In this document: positions 1 to 7,554 of the stretch, piece by piece | Layout: each line of letters starts with the position of its first letter | Numbering within the stretch: position 1 is the stretch's first letter | Origin: an uncultured Solirubrobacteraceae bacterium | GTDB lineage: Bacteria; Actinomycetota; Thermoleophilia; Solirubrobacterales; Solirubrobacteraceae | Direction of reading: 5' to 3' | Length of the DNA stretch: 23,477 nucleotides | NCBI GenBank assembly: GCA_955652345.1 | Contig: CATPBV010000004.1 | Location: 1-23,477, forward strand | Position numbers and translations under genes: made by a program | The notes under the pieces: model-generated | Seen by the model: the letters and a program-made list of their open reading frames with translations, nothing else | Database searches by the model: none | Told to the model about the DNA's origin: nothing

Positions 1-148
1 GAGGTGGTACGGCCGCTGGTAGCCGAGCGCTGGTAGCCGGGGCCCGCTAGTCGGGCCCTGCTACCCAGCCCCTGAAGCGCGGCGGGCGGGGCCGGGTTAG
101 CTGTATTCAGGCTCGCCGCGGCTTCCCCGGCCTTCGCGGGCGCCGGTA
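1..148. other. Non-coding stretch at window start
   Basis: I see no credible gene here. The stretch contains two copies of GCTGGTAGCCG (16-26 and 30-40) and a strong hairpin at 32-65 that is listed separately. It lies 3' of the topoisomerase IB remnant, which is read on the minus strand. Confidence 0.6.
32..65. terminator. Strong GC hairpin, possible terminator
   Basis: Outer arms GGTAGC (32-37) and GCTACC (60-65) enclose inner arms GGGCCCG (40-46) and CGGGCCC (52-58). The loop is CTAGT. Small bulges are at 38-39 and 59. There is no T-run on either side, so it is not a canonical intrinsic terminator. It lies about 85 bp beyond the 3' end of the topoisomerase remnant and may have terminated that gene or the unseen gene to the left. 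Confidence 0.45.
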
Positions 149-650
149 TCAGTCCTGGTCGTCCCGGGACGGTCCGCGCTCCAACGTGCTCGAGTCGCGG
201 CTGTCCGTCAGAAGGTCGAGTACGGCGGCCTCGATCCGCGTTCTGACCCGGTCGTCCGCCGGATCCATGTGGGGAATCCGCTCCAGCGCCGTAGCGATCG
301 TCCACCCCGACAGATACCGGTCGAAGACGCGCGGATCGATGTATGCACGTCGAGCGACGGCCGGGGTGTTGCCGAGCACCGCGTCGTTGCTTCAGCGCGC
401 GGACAAGCCCGAGCGAGCGGATCGACGATCGTCTGGACCCGCCGCACTCCTCCCTTGGCCGGGTAGTCGAACGCGACCGAGTCGCCGTTCACCGACACGT
501 GCTGTTTCGAGATCGTGGCAAGCCCGACGCCGCCGCTCTCGTCGGCGTACTGCTCGCTGCCGATCCGGAACATGCCGACGTCCAGCAGCCGGACCGCGCA
601 TGCCAGAACCCGCTCCCGGCGGAGCTCGTCTCCGGCGCATCGGCTCGCAT
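149..650 (-). pseudogene. DNA topoisomerase IB remnant, truncated and frameshifted
   Basis: Two blocks in different minus-strand frames resemble bacterial DNA topoisomerase IB, which relaxes DNA through a tyrosine-linked nick. The upstream block (about 650-421) contains RERVLACAVRLLD, FRIGSEQYADESG, GLATISKQHVSV and FDYPAKGGVRRVQ. Just after, at about 420-380, another frame reads LVRALKQRRG. The last block (379-149) reads LGNTPAV then AYIDPRVFDRY, which carries the putative nucleophilic Tyr. In intact proteins about 90 residues, including the KDFRTW region, separate the last two segments, and here that stretch is missing. The N-terminal domain, with the IPPAW and GHIQATG regions, is also absent, its place being taken by the pepT 5' region. 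One deletion, at least one frameshift and 5' truncation indicate a dead gene. Family assignment is from remembered motifs. Confidence 0.72.
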
Positions 651-696
651 CCTGGCTCGTGTGCTCGCCATGTGCATGGGGATACCCGCCACTGGG

Positions 697-711
697 CATA
701 CTGCGCCGATA
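697..711 (+). promoter_or_regulatory. Possible -10 element for leaderless pepT
   Basis: CATACT at 697-702 is followed by 9 nt and then the GTG at 712. This matches the arrangement seen at five other starts in the window. No convincing -35 is visible. GGGCA (694-698) and TGCCC (712-716) form a short inverted repeat around it. Confidence 0.35.
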
Positions 712-2013
712 GTGCCCGCTACTCGGTACACCTCCCCGATCGCCGAGACGCTCGCTCCCGACCTGCTCGAACGGTTCCTGCGCTATGTCCGGATCGACAC
801 GCAGTCGCGGCGTGATCGCACGTCCTCGCCGAGCACGCCGGGTCAGCTCGAGCTCGGCAGGCTCCTCGTCGCCGAGCTGCGCGGCGGCGGGATCGGCGAC
901 GCCCAGCTCGATGAAAACGGCTACGTGCTCGCGACGCTTCCAGGCAGCGAGGGTGCCGAGGACCTCGTGATCGGCCTGATCGCGCATGTCGATACCAGTC
1001 CTGACGCGCCCGGACATGGAGTGGAGCCGCTGGTCCATCGCCGATACGACGGCGGGGTGATCGAGCTCCCGCACGAAGGCGTCCGGCTCGATCCGGCGAC
1101 GATGCCGGAGCTTCGTGGCAAGGATGGCCACGACCTCGTGACCAGCCGCGGCGACACGCTGCTCGGCGCCGACGACAAGGCGGGAGTGGCTGAGATCATG
1201 GCCGCGGTCGCCCACCTCTCCCGCAATCCGGACCTGCCGAGGCCCACCCTCCGGATCTGCTTCACCCCCGACGAGGAGATCGGCGAGGGGGCGACGCTGT
1301 TCGACATCGAGCGGTTTGGCGCGATGTGTGCCTACACGCTCGACGGCTCGGACCTCGGCGAGCTCCAGGACGAGTCATTCAGCGCGGTCGAGGCGATTCT
1401 CACCGTTGAGGGCATCGACATCCATCCCGGTCTGGCTACCGGGAAGCTCGTGAACGCTCTGCGGCTCGCTGCTCGGATCGTCGCCGCTCTTCCCGAGGGC
1501 CTAACCCCGGAGGCGACGGCCGACCGGGAGGGCTTCATCCATCCGTATGAGCTCCAAGGGACGGCGCGACGGGCCACGATCAGGGCGATCCTCCGTGACT
1601 TCGACGATGACCGGCTCGAGCAGCACATCTCTCTGCTTCGCGCCACAGCCGAGGACGTGGTCGCGACGGAACCTCGCGCGCGCCTACGGATCGACGTGCG
1701 CGAGCAGTACCACAACATGCGCCGGTACCTCGACTCGGTGCCCTACGTAGCTGCCGCGGCCGAGGCCGCGATCCGCGCCGAGGGAATCGAGCCGCTGCGC
1801 CGACCGATCCGTGGCGGCACGGATGGCTCGCGGCTCAGCGAGATGGGGCTGCCGACTCCGAACATCTTCACCGGCGGCCACGAGTACCACTCGGTGCGCG
1901 AATGGGCATCGCTTCAGGAGATGGCGGCCGCCGCGGCCACGGTCGTGCGGCTCGCCGAGGTGTGGACGCGGCCCGAAGTGCGGGCGGCGGCCATGTCTGA
2001 AGCGGGCGCCTGA
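712..2013 (+). CDS. pepT: Peptidase T (tripeptide aminopeptidase, M20B)
   Basis: This cytosolic di-zinc aminopeptidase releases N-terminal residues from tripeptides. The protein is 433 aa from the GTG at 712, slightly longer than the roughly 410 aa usual for PepT. Metal and catalytic motifs are present in order: HVDTSPD (His92, Asp94), GADDKAG (around Asp154), PDEEIGEG (Glu188/Glu189) and GGHEYHS (His390). GTDGSRLSEMGLPTPN precedes the last motif, as expected in PepT. The N-terminus LAPDLLERFLRYVRIDTQS begins close to the chosen start. In-frame ATGs at 670 and 676 would add residues with no family resemblance. A -10-like hexamer sits 9 nt before the GTG and there is no Shine-Dalgarno. The gene lies against the topoisomerase IB remnant on the opposite strand. 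Confidence 0.93.
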   Translation: MPATRYTSPIAETLAPDLLERFLRYVRIDTQSRRDRTSSPSTPGQLELGRLLVAELRGGGIGDAQLDENGYVLATLPGSEGAEDLVIGLIAHVDTSPDAPGHGVEPLVHRRYDGGVIELPHEGVRLDPATMPELRGKDGHDLVTSRGDTLLGADDKAGVAEIMAAVAHLSRNPDLPRPTLRICFTPDEEIGEGATLFDIERFGAMCAYTLDGSDLGELQDESFSAVEAILTVEGIDIHPGLATGKLVNALRLAARIVAALPEGLTPEATADREGFIHPYELQGTARRATIRAILRDFDDDRLEQHISLLRATAEDVVATEPRARLRIDVREQYHNMRRYLDSVPYVAAAAEAAIRAEGIEPLRRPIRGGTDGSRLSEMGLPTPNIFTGGHEYHSVREWASLQEMAAAAATVVRLAEVWTRPEVRAAAMSEAGA

Positions 2014-2024
2014 GCACCTCCTTG

Positions 2025-2037
2025 TAGGCTGCCGGTC
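2025..2037 (+). promoter_or_regulatory. Possible -10 for a leaderless class IV aminotransferase
   Basis: TAGGCT (2025-2030) is followed by exactly 7 nt and then the GTG at 2038. The preceding sequence has no Shine-Dalgarno; CACCTCCTT at 2015-2023 is an anti-SD-like string in the wrong sense. Confidence 0.4.
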
Positions 2038-2838
2038 GTGTCTCGATTCTCCGGCTGCCTCGCATCGGTCGATGGCGAGATCATGCTCGCCTCGGCGGCG
2101 ACGATCCCCGCCACCGACGAGGGATTGCTTCGGGGCGACGGAGTGTTCGAGGTGGTTCGGATCTACGACGGGAGGCCGTTCGCGTTCGAGGAGCATCTGG
2201 CGCGGATGGAGCGCTCGGCGTCGAACCTGCGGCTGCCCTTGGATCTCGAGGCGGTGCGTGCCGATGGCCACCGTCTGCTCGCACATGCCGGCACCGGGCC
2301 GGATCACGAGGTGCTGCGGATCGTCGTGACGCGCGGTGGACGGCGTCTGCTCCTTACGGAGCCGATGCCGCGGGCCCCGGAGGTGGTCCGCCTCGGAACG
2401 ATCACCTATGCCCCCACCCGGGTGCTCGATGGCGTGAAGTCGCTGTCGTACGCCGCCAATATGCTCGCGAGCCGCCTCGCCCGCGAGCACGGCTTCGACG
2501 AGGCGCTGCTGGTCACACCGCACGGGCGCGTGCTCGAGGCGCCGACCAGCTCGATCTTCTGGATCAAGGACGGCAGCGTTCGCACTCCACCGCTCGACGA
2601 GCACATCCTCGCGTCGATCACCCGCCGGCTCGTGATTGAGGCGTCAGGGGCTGCCGAGCAGGCGTGCCCGCTCGAGGAGCTGCTCGCCGCCGACGAGGCG
2701 TTCATCGCCTCGACGGTTCGTGAGGTGCATCCCGTTGCAGCCGTCAACGAGCGGTCGTTCGATGCCCCTGGTCCGGTTACCGCTCGCATCGCCGCTGACG
2801 TCGGCGCCCGGATCAGATCGGAGCTGGACGGCGCTTGA
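2038..2838 (+). CDS. Fold-type IV PLP enzyme (BCAT/D-amino acid aminotransferase/ADC lyase family)
   Basis: This 266-aa protein has the class IV aminotransferase layout. An early RGDGVFEVVRIYDGRPF block is followed by a Leu/Arg-rich helix. The likely PLP lysine is Lys134 in GVKSLSYAANMLA. Later come the E-x-P-T-S-S-I-F segment and EAFIASTVREVHPV. The size fits aminodeoxychorismate lyase (folate pathway), a D-amino acid aminotransferase or a branched-chain-type enzyme, and the sequence alone does not let me choose. It begins 24 nt after pepT and ends 49 nt before the 2-epimerase, so it may be the first gene of the sugar operon or may carry its own promoter. It is not of the DegT family that normally aminates sugar nucleotides. 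Confidence 0.85.
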   Translation: MSRFSGCLASVDGEIMLASAATIPATDEGLLRGDGVFEVVRIYDGRPFAFEEHLARMERSASNLRLPLDLEAVRADGHRLLAHAGTGPDHEVLRIVVTRGGRRLLLTEPMPRAPEVVRLGTITYAPTRVLDGVKSLSYAANMLASRLAREHGFDEALLVTPHGRVLEAPTSSIFWIKDGSVRTPPLDEHILASITRRLVIEASGAAEQACPLEELLAADEAFIASTVREVHPVAAVNERSFDAPGPVTARIAADVGARIRSELDGA

Positions 2839-2887
2839 GGGCTCGCCGGGGGCGATGGTGCCCGAGGGCTTGCCTCCGGCGGGCGCA

Positions 2888-3961
2888 ATGAAGGTTCTCA
2901 CGGTGATCGGAAACCGGCCGCAGTTCATCAAGGCGTCCGCGGTCTCGGGGCTCCTGCGCCGCGAGCACGCCGAGACTCTGGTGCACACCGGCCAGCACTA
3001 CGACGATGAGCTGTCGGCGATCTTCTTCCGTGAGCTCGGGCTGCCCGCTCCCGACCGCGAGCTGGGGATCGGCGGCGGCTCGAACAGCTCGCAGACGGCG
3101 AGGATGCTGAGTGCGCTCGAGCCGGAGGTCGAACAGATCGATCCTGACGCGGTGCTCGTCTACGGCGACACAAATTCGACGCTCGCCGGGGCTCTCGCCG
3201 GTGCGCAGAGCGGGGTACCGGTCGCACACGTGGAGGCGGGAATGCGTTCGTTCGATCGCGCGATGCCCGAGGAGCTGAACCGGGTGGTGGCCGACCAGCT
3301 GAGTGAGCTGCTGCTGTGCTCCTCCGAGGAGGCGGTCTTCAATCTCCGCCGTGAGGGACTGGGGGATCGCGCCGAGCTGGTCGGAGACGTGATGGTCGAC
3401 GTGGCGCTGGCCGTGCAGCCACAGGCCCGGGAGCGCTTGGATCTCGTGACCGCCCGCGGACTCGAGCCGGGAGGGTACGTGCTCGTCACCGCGCACCGCG
3501 CGGGCACGGTGGACGATCGCCACCGCCTGGGGATGCTGGTCGAATTGCTCTCAGCGATCCCGATGCCCGCGATCCTGCCGCTGCATCCGCGGACCCGGGC
3601 GCGGCTCGAGGCTGCTGGACTGCTGGACCACATGGTCCGGGAAGCCGGGGCGCTGGTGCTCACAGAGCCGCTCGGTTACTTCGAGCTGGCAGCGCTGCTC
3701 TGCAACGCACATGCGGTGATGACGGACTCCGGCGGCCTGCAGAAGGAGGCATACATGGCCGGGGTGCCGTGCATCACGCTTCGGCCCAACACCGAATGGG
3801 TCGAAACGGTGGATGCCGGGTGGAATGTCCTGGTCGACCTCGACCCGGCGGCGGCGATCGGCGCTCTCCGTCGCGAGCCCCCCAGCCAGCATCCTGAGCT
3901 GTATGGCGACGGGCACGCCGGGGAGCGTGCCGTGAGCGCGCTTACACTGCGCCTCGGATGA
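2888..3961 (+). CDS. Non-hydrolysing UDP-N-acetyl sugar 2-epimerase (WecB/WbpI family)
   Basis: The 357-aa product should invert C2 of a UDP-GlcNAc-type sugar through a 2-acetamidoglucal intermediate. Visible motifs are GNRPQFIK at the N-terminus, TGQHYDDELS, YGDTNST (Asp94), HVEAGMRSFDRAMPEELNR (Glu116, Glu128/129), TAHR (His203) and TDSGGLQKEA (279-288). The C-terminal LRPNTEWVET, rather than the TTERPE-like string of classical WecB, recalls WbpI/WlbD enzymes acting on diacetamido-glucuronate. This reading agrees with the two downstream genes. I chose ATG 2888 because it begins the conserved MKVLTVIG; an in-frame ATG at 2855 would add 11 residues. The stop is 10 nt before the next gene's GTG, so the genes are probably co-transcribed. 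Confidence 0.88.
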   Translation: MKVLTVIGNRPQFIKASAVSGLLRREHAETLVHTGQHYDDELSAIFFRELGLPAPDRELGIGGGSNSSQTARMLSALEPEVEQIDPDAVLVYGDTNSTLAGALAGAQSGVPVAHVEAGMRSFDRAMPEELNRVVADQLSELLLCSSEEAVFNLRREGLGDRAELVGDVMVDVALAVQPQARERLDLVTARGLEPGGYVLVTAHRAGTVDDRHRLGMLVELLSAIPMPAILPLHPRTRARLEAAGLLDHMVREAGALVLTEPLGYFELAALLCNAHAVMTDSGGLQKEAYMAGVPCITLRPNTEWVETVDAGWNVLVDLDPAAAIGALRREPPSQHPELYGDGHAGERAVSALTLRLG

Positions 3962-3971
3962 GCGAGGATCT
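3943..3971 (+). promoter_or_regulatory. Possible internal promoter and RBS before the dehydrogenase
   Basis: TACACT (3943-3948) lies in the end of the epimerase gene. An AGCGAGG Shine-Dalgarno-like string (3961-3967) lies 4 nt before the GTG at 3972. The ribosome site is convincing; the promoter is a guess. Confidence 0.35.
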
Positions 3972-4988
3972 GTGAGCGCTGGACGCGTGCGGATCGCGGT
4001 GGCGGGGCTGGGCTACTGGGGGCCGAACTTGGCCCGCAACTTCAGCTCGATCGAGGGCTGCGAGCTGGCCTGGATCTGCGACGCCGATCCGCAAGCGCTC
4101 GAGCGCGCCGGTGGCCGCTTCCCCGGGGCGCGGCTGACCGACGATCTCCAGGAGGTGCTGGATGATCCGGTGCTCGACGCGGTCGTGCTTGCGACGCCCG
4201 TCGCGACGCACGCCCAGCTCGCGGTGCGCGCGCTCGAAGCGGGGAAGCACTGCTTCGTCGAGAAGCCGCTCGCGCAGTCGGTGCTCGATGCGGAGCGCGC
4301 CGTGGCCGCCGCCGACTCGAGCGGCCGGGTGCTGATGGTGGGCCACCTGCTCGAGTATCACCCGGGCGTCCACAAGCTGAAAGAGCTGACCGACTCCGGC
4401 GAGCTCGGCGATGAGATCTATTACATCTACGGGAACCGCCTGAATCTCGGCAAGGTGCGGGCCGACGAGAACGCTCTGTGGAGCCTCGGGGCGCACGACG
4501 TCTCGGTCGTCCTGCGCCTGGCCGGCGAGGAGCCGGTCGAGGTGGTTGCCCACGGCGAGGCATACCTGCGCGAGGGCGTTCAAGACGTGGTGTTCTGCTT
4601 CCTGCGCTTCCCCTCAGGCCTGTGCGCGCACCTCCATCTGTCATGGCTCGACCCCCACAAGGAGCGCCGTTTCACGGTGGTGGGCTCGCGGCGAATGGCC
4701 ACGTTCGACGACATGGCGCTGGAGGGCAAGCTCACGGTCTACGACAAGGGCCTCGATGAGGACGCTCGGGGCTACGGCGAGTACATCACCCGCAGCGGAG
4801 ACATCTTCTGCCCGCAGATCCCGAACATCGAGCCGCTCCGTGTCGAGTGCGAGCATTTCGTCGAGTGCATCCGCAGCGGGCACTCGCCGCGCTCGGACGG
4901 CCACAGTGGGGTCCGCGTCGTGCGGGTGCTCGAAGCGCTCCAGCGCTCCCTCGACGCGAAGCTCTCTCGCTCAGCCGGCGCGGTATGA
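3972..4988 (+). CDS. Gfo/Idh/MocA-family dehydrogenase (WbpB/WlbA-like)
   Basis: The protein is 338 aa with an N-terminal Rossmann fold (GLGYWGPNLARNF, residues 12-24), the family EKP motif (97-99), MVGHLLEYHPGVHKLKEL after it, and SLGAHDVSVVL, where His175 is a probable catalytic residue. Family members oxidise or reduce sugar hydroxyls with NAD(P). Placed between a 2-epimerase and a hexapeptide acyltransferase, the best guess is the C3 oxidation of UDP-GlcNAcA, which creates the ketone that an aminotransferase would then aminate. No such aminotransferase is encoded in the window. The GTG start has a good ribosome site. The stop overlaps the next ATG as ATGA, so the two are translationally coupled. 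Confidence 0.86.
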   Translation: MSAGRVRIAVAGLGYWGPNLARNFSSIEGCELAWICDADPQALERAGGRFPGARLTDDLQEVLDDPVLDAVVLATPVATHAQLAVRALEAGKHCFVEKPLAQSVLDAERAVAAADSSGRVLMVGHLLEYHPGVHKLKELTDSGELGDEIYYIYGNRLNLGKVRADENALWSLGAHDVSVVLRLAGEEPVEVVAHGEAYLREGVQDVVFCFLRFPSGLCAHLHLSWLDPHKERRFTVVGSRRMATFDDMALEGKLTVYDKGLDEDARGYGEYITRSGDIFCPQIPNIEPLRVECEHFVECIRSGHSPRSDGHSGVRVVRVLEALQRSLDAKLSRSAGAV

Positions 4989-5749
4989 GGGGGCAGGAAG
5001 GGGTCGCCGACGGGGCTCACGTCGACGCGGGAGCGGAGCTCGAGGAGGGCGTCGCCGTGGCGCCGGGGGCTGTGATCGAGGACGGCGTGCGGATCGGCGC
5101 CGGGACGGTGGTCGGGCCCGGCGCGGTGATCCACCGGGGCACCGTGCTCGGAGAGAGTTGCGTGGTTGAGGCCGGCGCGGTGCTCGGCAAGCGACCGAGG
5201 CTGCGCCGGCAGTCCCGAGCGCCAAGAAACGAGCCCGGCCCGCTGGAGGTCGACTCGGGCGCCACGATCTGCGCCGCCGCGGTGATATATGCCGGCGCGC
5301 GAATCGGAGCCGGGGCGATCATCGGCGACCAAGCGCATGTGCGCGAGCGCGCGACGATCGGCGCCGAGTCGGTCGTGGGGCGTGGTTCGTCGATCGAGTT
5401 TGGCGTGCAGGTCGGTGACCGGGTGCTGATTCAGAGCGACGCATACGTGACCGCCGGAGCGGTGGTCGAGGACGATGTGTTCATCGGGCCGGGCGTGCAG
5501 ACGACCAACGACGACACGATGAGCCGCCACGCGCACGACATGCCCCTGCGCGGTCCGGTGTTCAGGCGGGGGTGCCGGGTCGGCGGTGGATCCGTGCTCG
5601 TGCCAGGGGTCCAGATCGGGGCGGAGGCGTTCGTCGCGGCGGGCGCGGTGGTGACGCGCGACGTGGGCGCGCGCGAGGTTGTGATGGGGGTGCCCGCGCG
5701 AGTGGTGCGTCGAGTTCCCGACGAAGACCTCCTCGAGCGCTGGCGCTGA
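4985..5749 (+). CDS. Left-handed beta-helix acyltransferase (WbpD/WlbB-like)
   Basis: The 254-aa protein consists almost entirely of hexapeptide repeats of the form [V/I]-G-x-G/A-A-x, for example GAGTVVGPGAVI near the N-terminus and GAGAIIG in the middle. A loop at about residues 60-85 interrupts the helix. A NDD segment (PGVQTTNDDTMSRH) and a C-terminal GAGAVVTRDV-like cap followed by MGVPARVVRR are typical of sugar N-acetyltransferases that use acetyl-CoA. It is coupled to the dehydrogenase by an ATGA overlap and is the last gene of the operon. The likely role is acetylation of the 3-amino group of a UDP-aminosugar for surface polysaccharide or glycan synthesis. The exact substrate is inferred from neighbours. 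Confidence 0.88.
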   Translation: MRGQEGVADGAHVDAGAELEEGVAVAPGAVIEDGVRIGAGTVVGPGAVIHRGTVLGESCVVEAGAVLGKRPRLRRQSRAPRNEPGPLEVDSGATICAAAVIYAGARIGAGAIIGDQAHVRERATIGAESVVGRGSSIEFGVQVGDRVLIQSDAYVTAGAVVEDDVFIGPGVQTTNDDTMSRHAHDMPLRGPVFRRGCRVGGGSVLVPGVQIGAEAFVAAGAVVTRDVGAREVVMGVPARVVRRVPDEDLLERWR

Positions 5750-5801
5750 GGTCCGCGGTCCGGGGCTGACGCTCTCTGGCGCGCGTCCGCCGGGCTCTGG
5801 G

Positions 5802-7142
5802 CTACCGAGCGGCTGCCGGGGTGGGGCTCCCCGAATTCCCGGCCACGAGCGACTCGCTCGCCTGCGTCCAGATCACCTCTTCGCGTCCGGGCCCGACGCC
5901 GATCAGGGCGATCGGGACGCGCGCGGACTCGGCGAGGAACTGCAGGTACTCCCGAGCCGCCAGTGGCAGGTCCGACTCGTCGCGGCATTCGCGCAGGTCC
6001 TCCGGCCAGCCTGACATCTCCTCGTACTCGCCGGTGGCGTGGTGGAGGACGGTCTGGTGATAGGGGAAGTCGTCGAACCTGGCGCCCTCTGCGCCTCGGT
6101 AGTGCGTGCACACCCTCAGCCGATCAAATCCGGACAGGACGTCGAGCTTCATCAGCGCGAGTGCCGTAAGCGAGTTGATCCGCGCCGCGTAGCGCAGGGC
6201 GACGAGGTCGAGCCAGCCGACGCGCCGTGCGCGCCCCGTCGTCGTCCCGTACTCGCCGCCTCGCTCGCGGATCTCGTCGGCCATCCCTCCGTCGAGCTCG
6301 GTCGGAAACGGTCCTGCACCAACCCTCGTGCTGTACGCCTTGGTGACGCCCCATACCTCATCGATGTCCTTCGGGCCGACCCCGGCGCCGATACAGGCGG
6401 CGCCGGCCACCGGATTCGACGAGGTGACGAACGGATACGTCCCGTGGTCGATGTCGAGCAGGGCCCCCTGCGCTCCTTCGAACAGGACCCGCCGGCCGCG
6501 GTCCAGCTGCTCGTGGACGAGCCGAATCGTGTCGGCGATGTAGGGCTCGAGCCGGTGACCGTAGGTCAGGTACTCCTCGGTCATCGTCTGCAGATCGAGT
6601 CGCGGATCCTTGGCATATGGCCGCAGTGACAGCCGCTTGGGCTCGAGCGCGGCAATGATCTTCTTCTTCAGGATCTTCTCGTCGAGCAGGTCCTGCACGC
6701 GGATCCCCAGCCGGGCCGCCTTGTCGGCGTAGCAAGGGCCGATTCCCCGGCGTGTCGTGCCGATCTGAAGCTGGCCGAGCTTCGCCTCGCCGGCGTGATC
6801 GAGCATCAGGTGGTAGGGCATGATCAGATGGGCGTTCGCCGAGATCCGGAGCCGCTCGGGTGTCGTGGCGATGTTGCGCGCTCGCAGCTCCTCGAGCTCT
6901 TCGATGAGGACCTTCGGATCGATCACGACGCCGTTGCCGATCACGCAGATCGTGTCGCCGTGCAGGATCCCTGACGGAATCAAGTGGAGCTTCCAGGATG
7001 TGCCGTTGCGAACGATCGTGTGGCCGGCGTTGTTTCCACCCTGGAAGCGCACGACCGCGTCAGCCTGCTCAGCGAGCAGGTCGGTGACCTTCCCCTTGCC
7101 CTCATCGCCCCACTGGGCGCCGACGATCACGATTCCCGGCAT
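5802..7142 (-). CDS. purA: Adenylosuccinate synthetase
   Basis: PurA joins IMP and aspartate using GTP, the first committed step to AMP. The 446-aa protein starts MPGIVIVGAQWGDEGKGK, with Asp13 in the GTP loop and His41 in GGNNAGHTIV in the same places as well-studied PurA. QIGTTRRGIGPCY, STRVGAGPFPTEL, TTGRARRVGWLDLVALRY and KLDVLSGFD follow. After the usual end near GVGPGREE there is about 20 residues of extra Ser/Ala/Pro-containing tail. I chose ATG 7142 because the 13 residues upstream, from 7181, do not match the family. TACACT lies 8 nt before the ATG, suggesting a leaderless transcript. The gene converges with the acyltransferase (52-nt gap) and is divergent from the small gene at 7252. 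Confidence 0.96.
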   Translation of the reverse strand: MPGIVIVGAQWGDEGKGKVTDLLAEQADAVVRFQGGNNAGHTIVRNGTSWKLHLIPSGILHGDTICVIGNGVVIDPKVLIEELEELRARNIATTPERLRISANAHLIMPYHLMLDHAGEAKLGQLQIGTTRRGIGPCYADKAARLGIRVQDLLDEKILKKKIIAALEPKRLSLRPYAKDPRLDLQTMTEEYLTYGHRLEPYIADTIRLVHEQLDRGRRVLFEGAQGALLDIDHGTYPFVTSSNPVAGAACIGAGVGPKDIDEVWGVTKAYSTRVGAGPFPTELDGGMADEIRERGGEYGTTTGRARRVGWLDLVALRYAARINSLTALALMKLDVLSGFDRLRVCTHYRGAEGARFDDFPYHQTVLHHATGEYEEMSGWPEDLRECRDESDLPLAAREYLQFLAESARVPIALIGVGPGREEVIWTQASESLVAGNSGSPTPAAAR

Positions 7143-7156
7143 CGCGGCCCAGTGTA
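7143..7156 (-). promoter_or_regulatory. Possible -10 for leaderless purA
   Basis: On the minus strand TACACT (7156-7151) is followed by 8 nt and the ATG at 7142. No Shine-Dalgarno lies in between. Confidence 0.4.
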
Positions 7157-7238
7157 CGCAGCGCTCGGGCGGAGCTCGCATCGCTGCGCGCCGAGAAAGC
7201 GCTGCGGGATGTCGTTTTCTCTACAGCCCCGATGCGGG

Positions 7239-7251
7239 TAGGTTTGTCGTC
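7239..7251 (+). promoter_or_regulatory. Possible -10 for the leaderless small gene
   Basis: TAGGTT (7239-7244), exactly 7 nt, then the GTG at 7252. This spacing is identical to that in front of the class IV aminotransferase. Confidence 0.4.
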
Positions 7252-7443
7252 GTGCCGTCAGAGGAGGAGACCGACCAGCTTCGGGAAGCGCAGCGCGTTC
7301 GGGAGGAGGCCGAGGAGAAGCTGGCGCGCTCCTCGCCGGACGAACAAGAGGCCGCCCAGCACAGGCGCCGGGCGGAGAAGTCCCGCTACCTGCGCAGCAA
7401 GCTCGACGAGCGGGCCGATTCCGAGCGCGACACGAGACGCTGA
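7252..7443 (+). CDS. Small highly charged protein, function unknown
   Basis: I do not recognise this 63-aa protein. It is almost entirely Glu, Arg, Lys, Gln and Ala, with heptad-like spacing (for example LREAQRVREEAEEKLARSS), so it probably forms a helix or coiled coil. It has no membrane segment or cysteine. Support for it being real comes from the GTG with a -10-like hexamer exactly 7 nt upstream, its place divergent from purA, and the absence of a better gene in the interval. The open frame continues far upstream inside purA antisense, which is typical of high-GC shadows, so only this 3' part is proposed. It converges with the SDR gene. Confidence 0.5.
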   Translation: MPSEEETDQLREAQRVREEAEEKLARSSPDEQEAAQHRRRAEKSRYLRSKLDERADSERDTRR

Positions 7444-7554
7444 CCCGGGTCGAGAGGACCTAACGCGGACCATCGCACCCGTTCCGTGACCGCAACAGGG
7501 ACCCTGGTCTGATCCAGCGGCCGCGTCAGCTCGGAATCGTTGGAGCACGCCTGC

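Noticed and set aside
208..1215. 335-aa open frame on the minus strand over the pepT 5' region
   Set aside because: Only about 650-421 has family motifs (topoisomerase IB). The part antisense to pepT is a high-GC shadow, and the frame is broken after about 420.
7143..7181. Longer purA start at 7181
   Set aside because: The extra 13 residues do not match PurA N-termini, and conserved MPGIVIVG begins at 7142 with a -10-like element just upstream.
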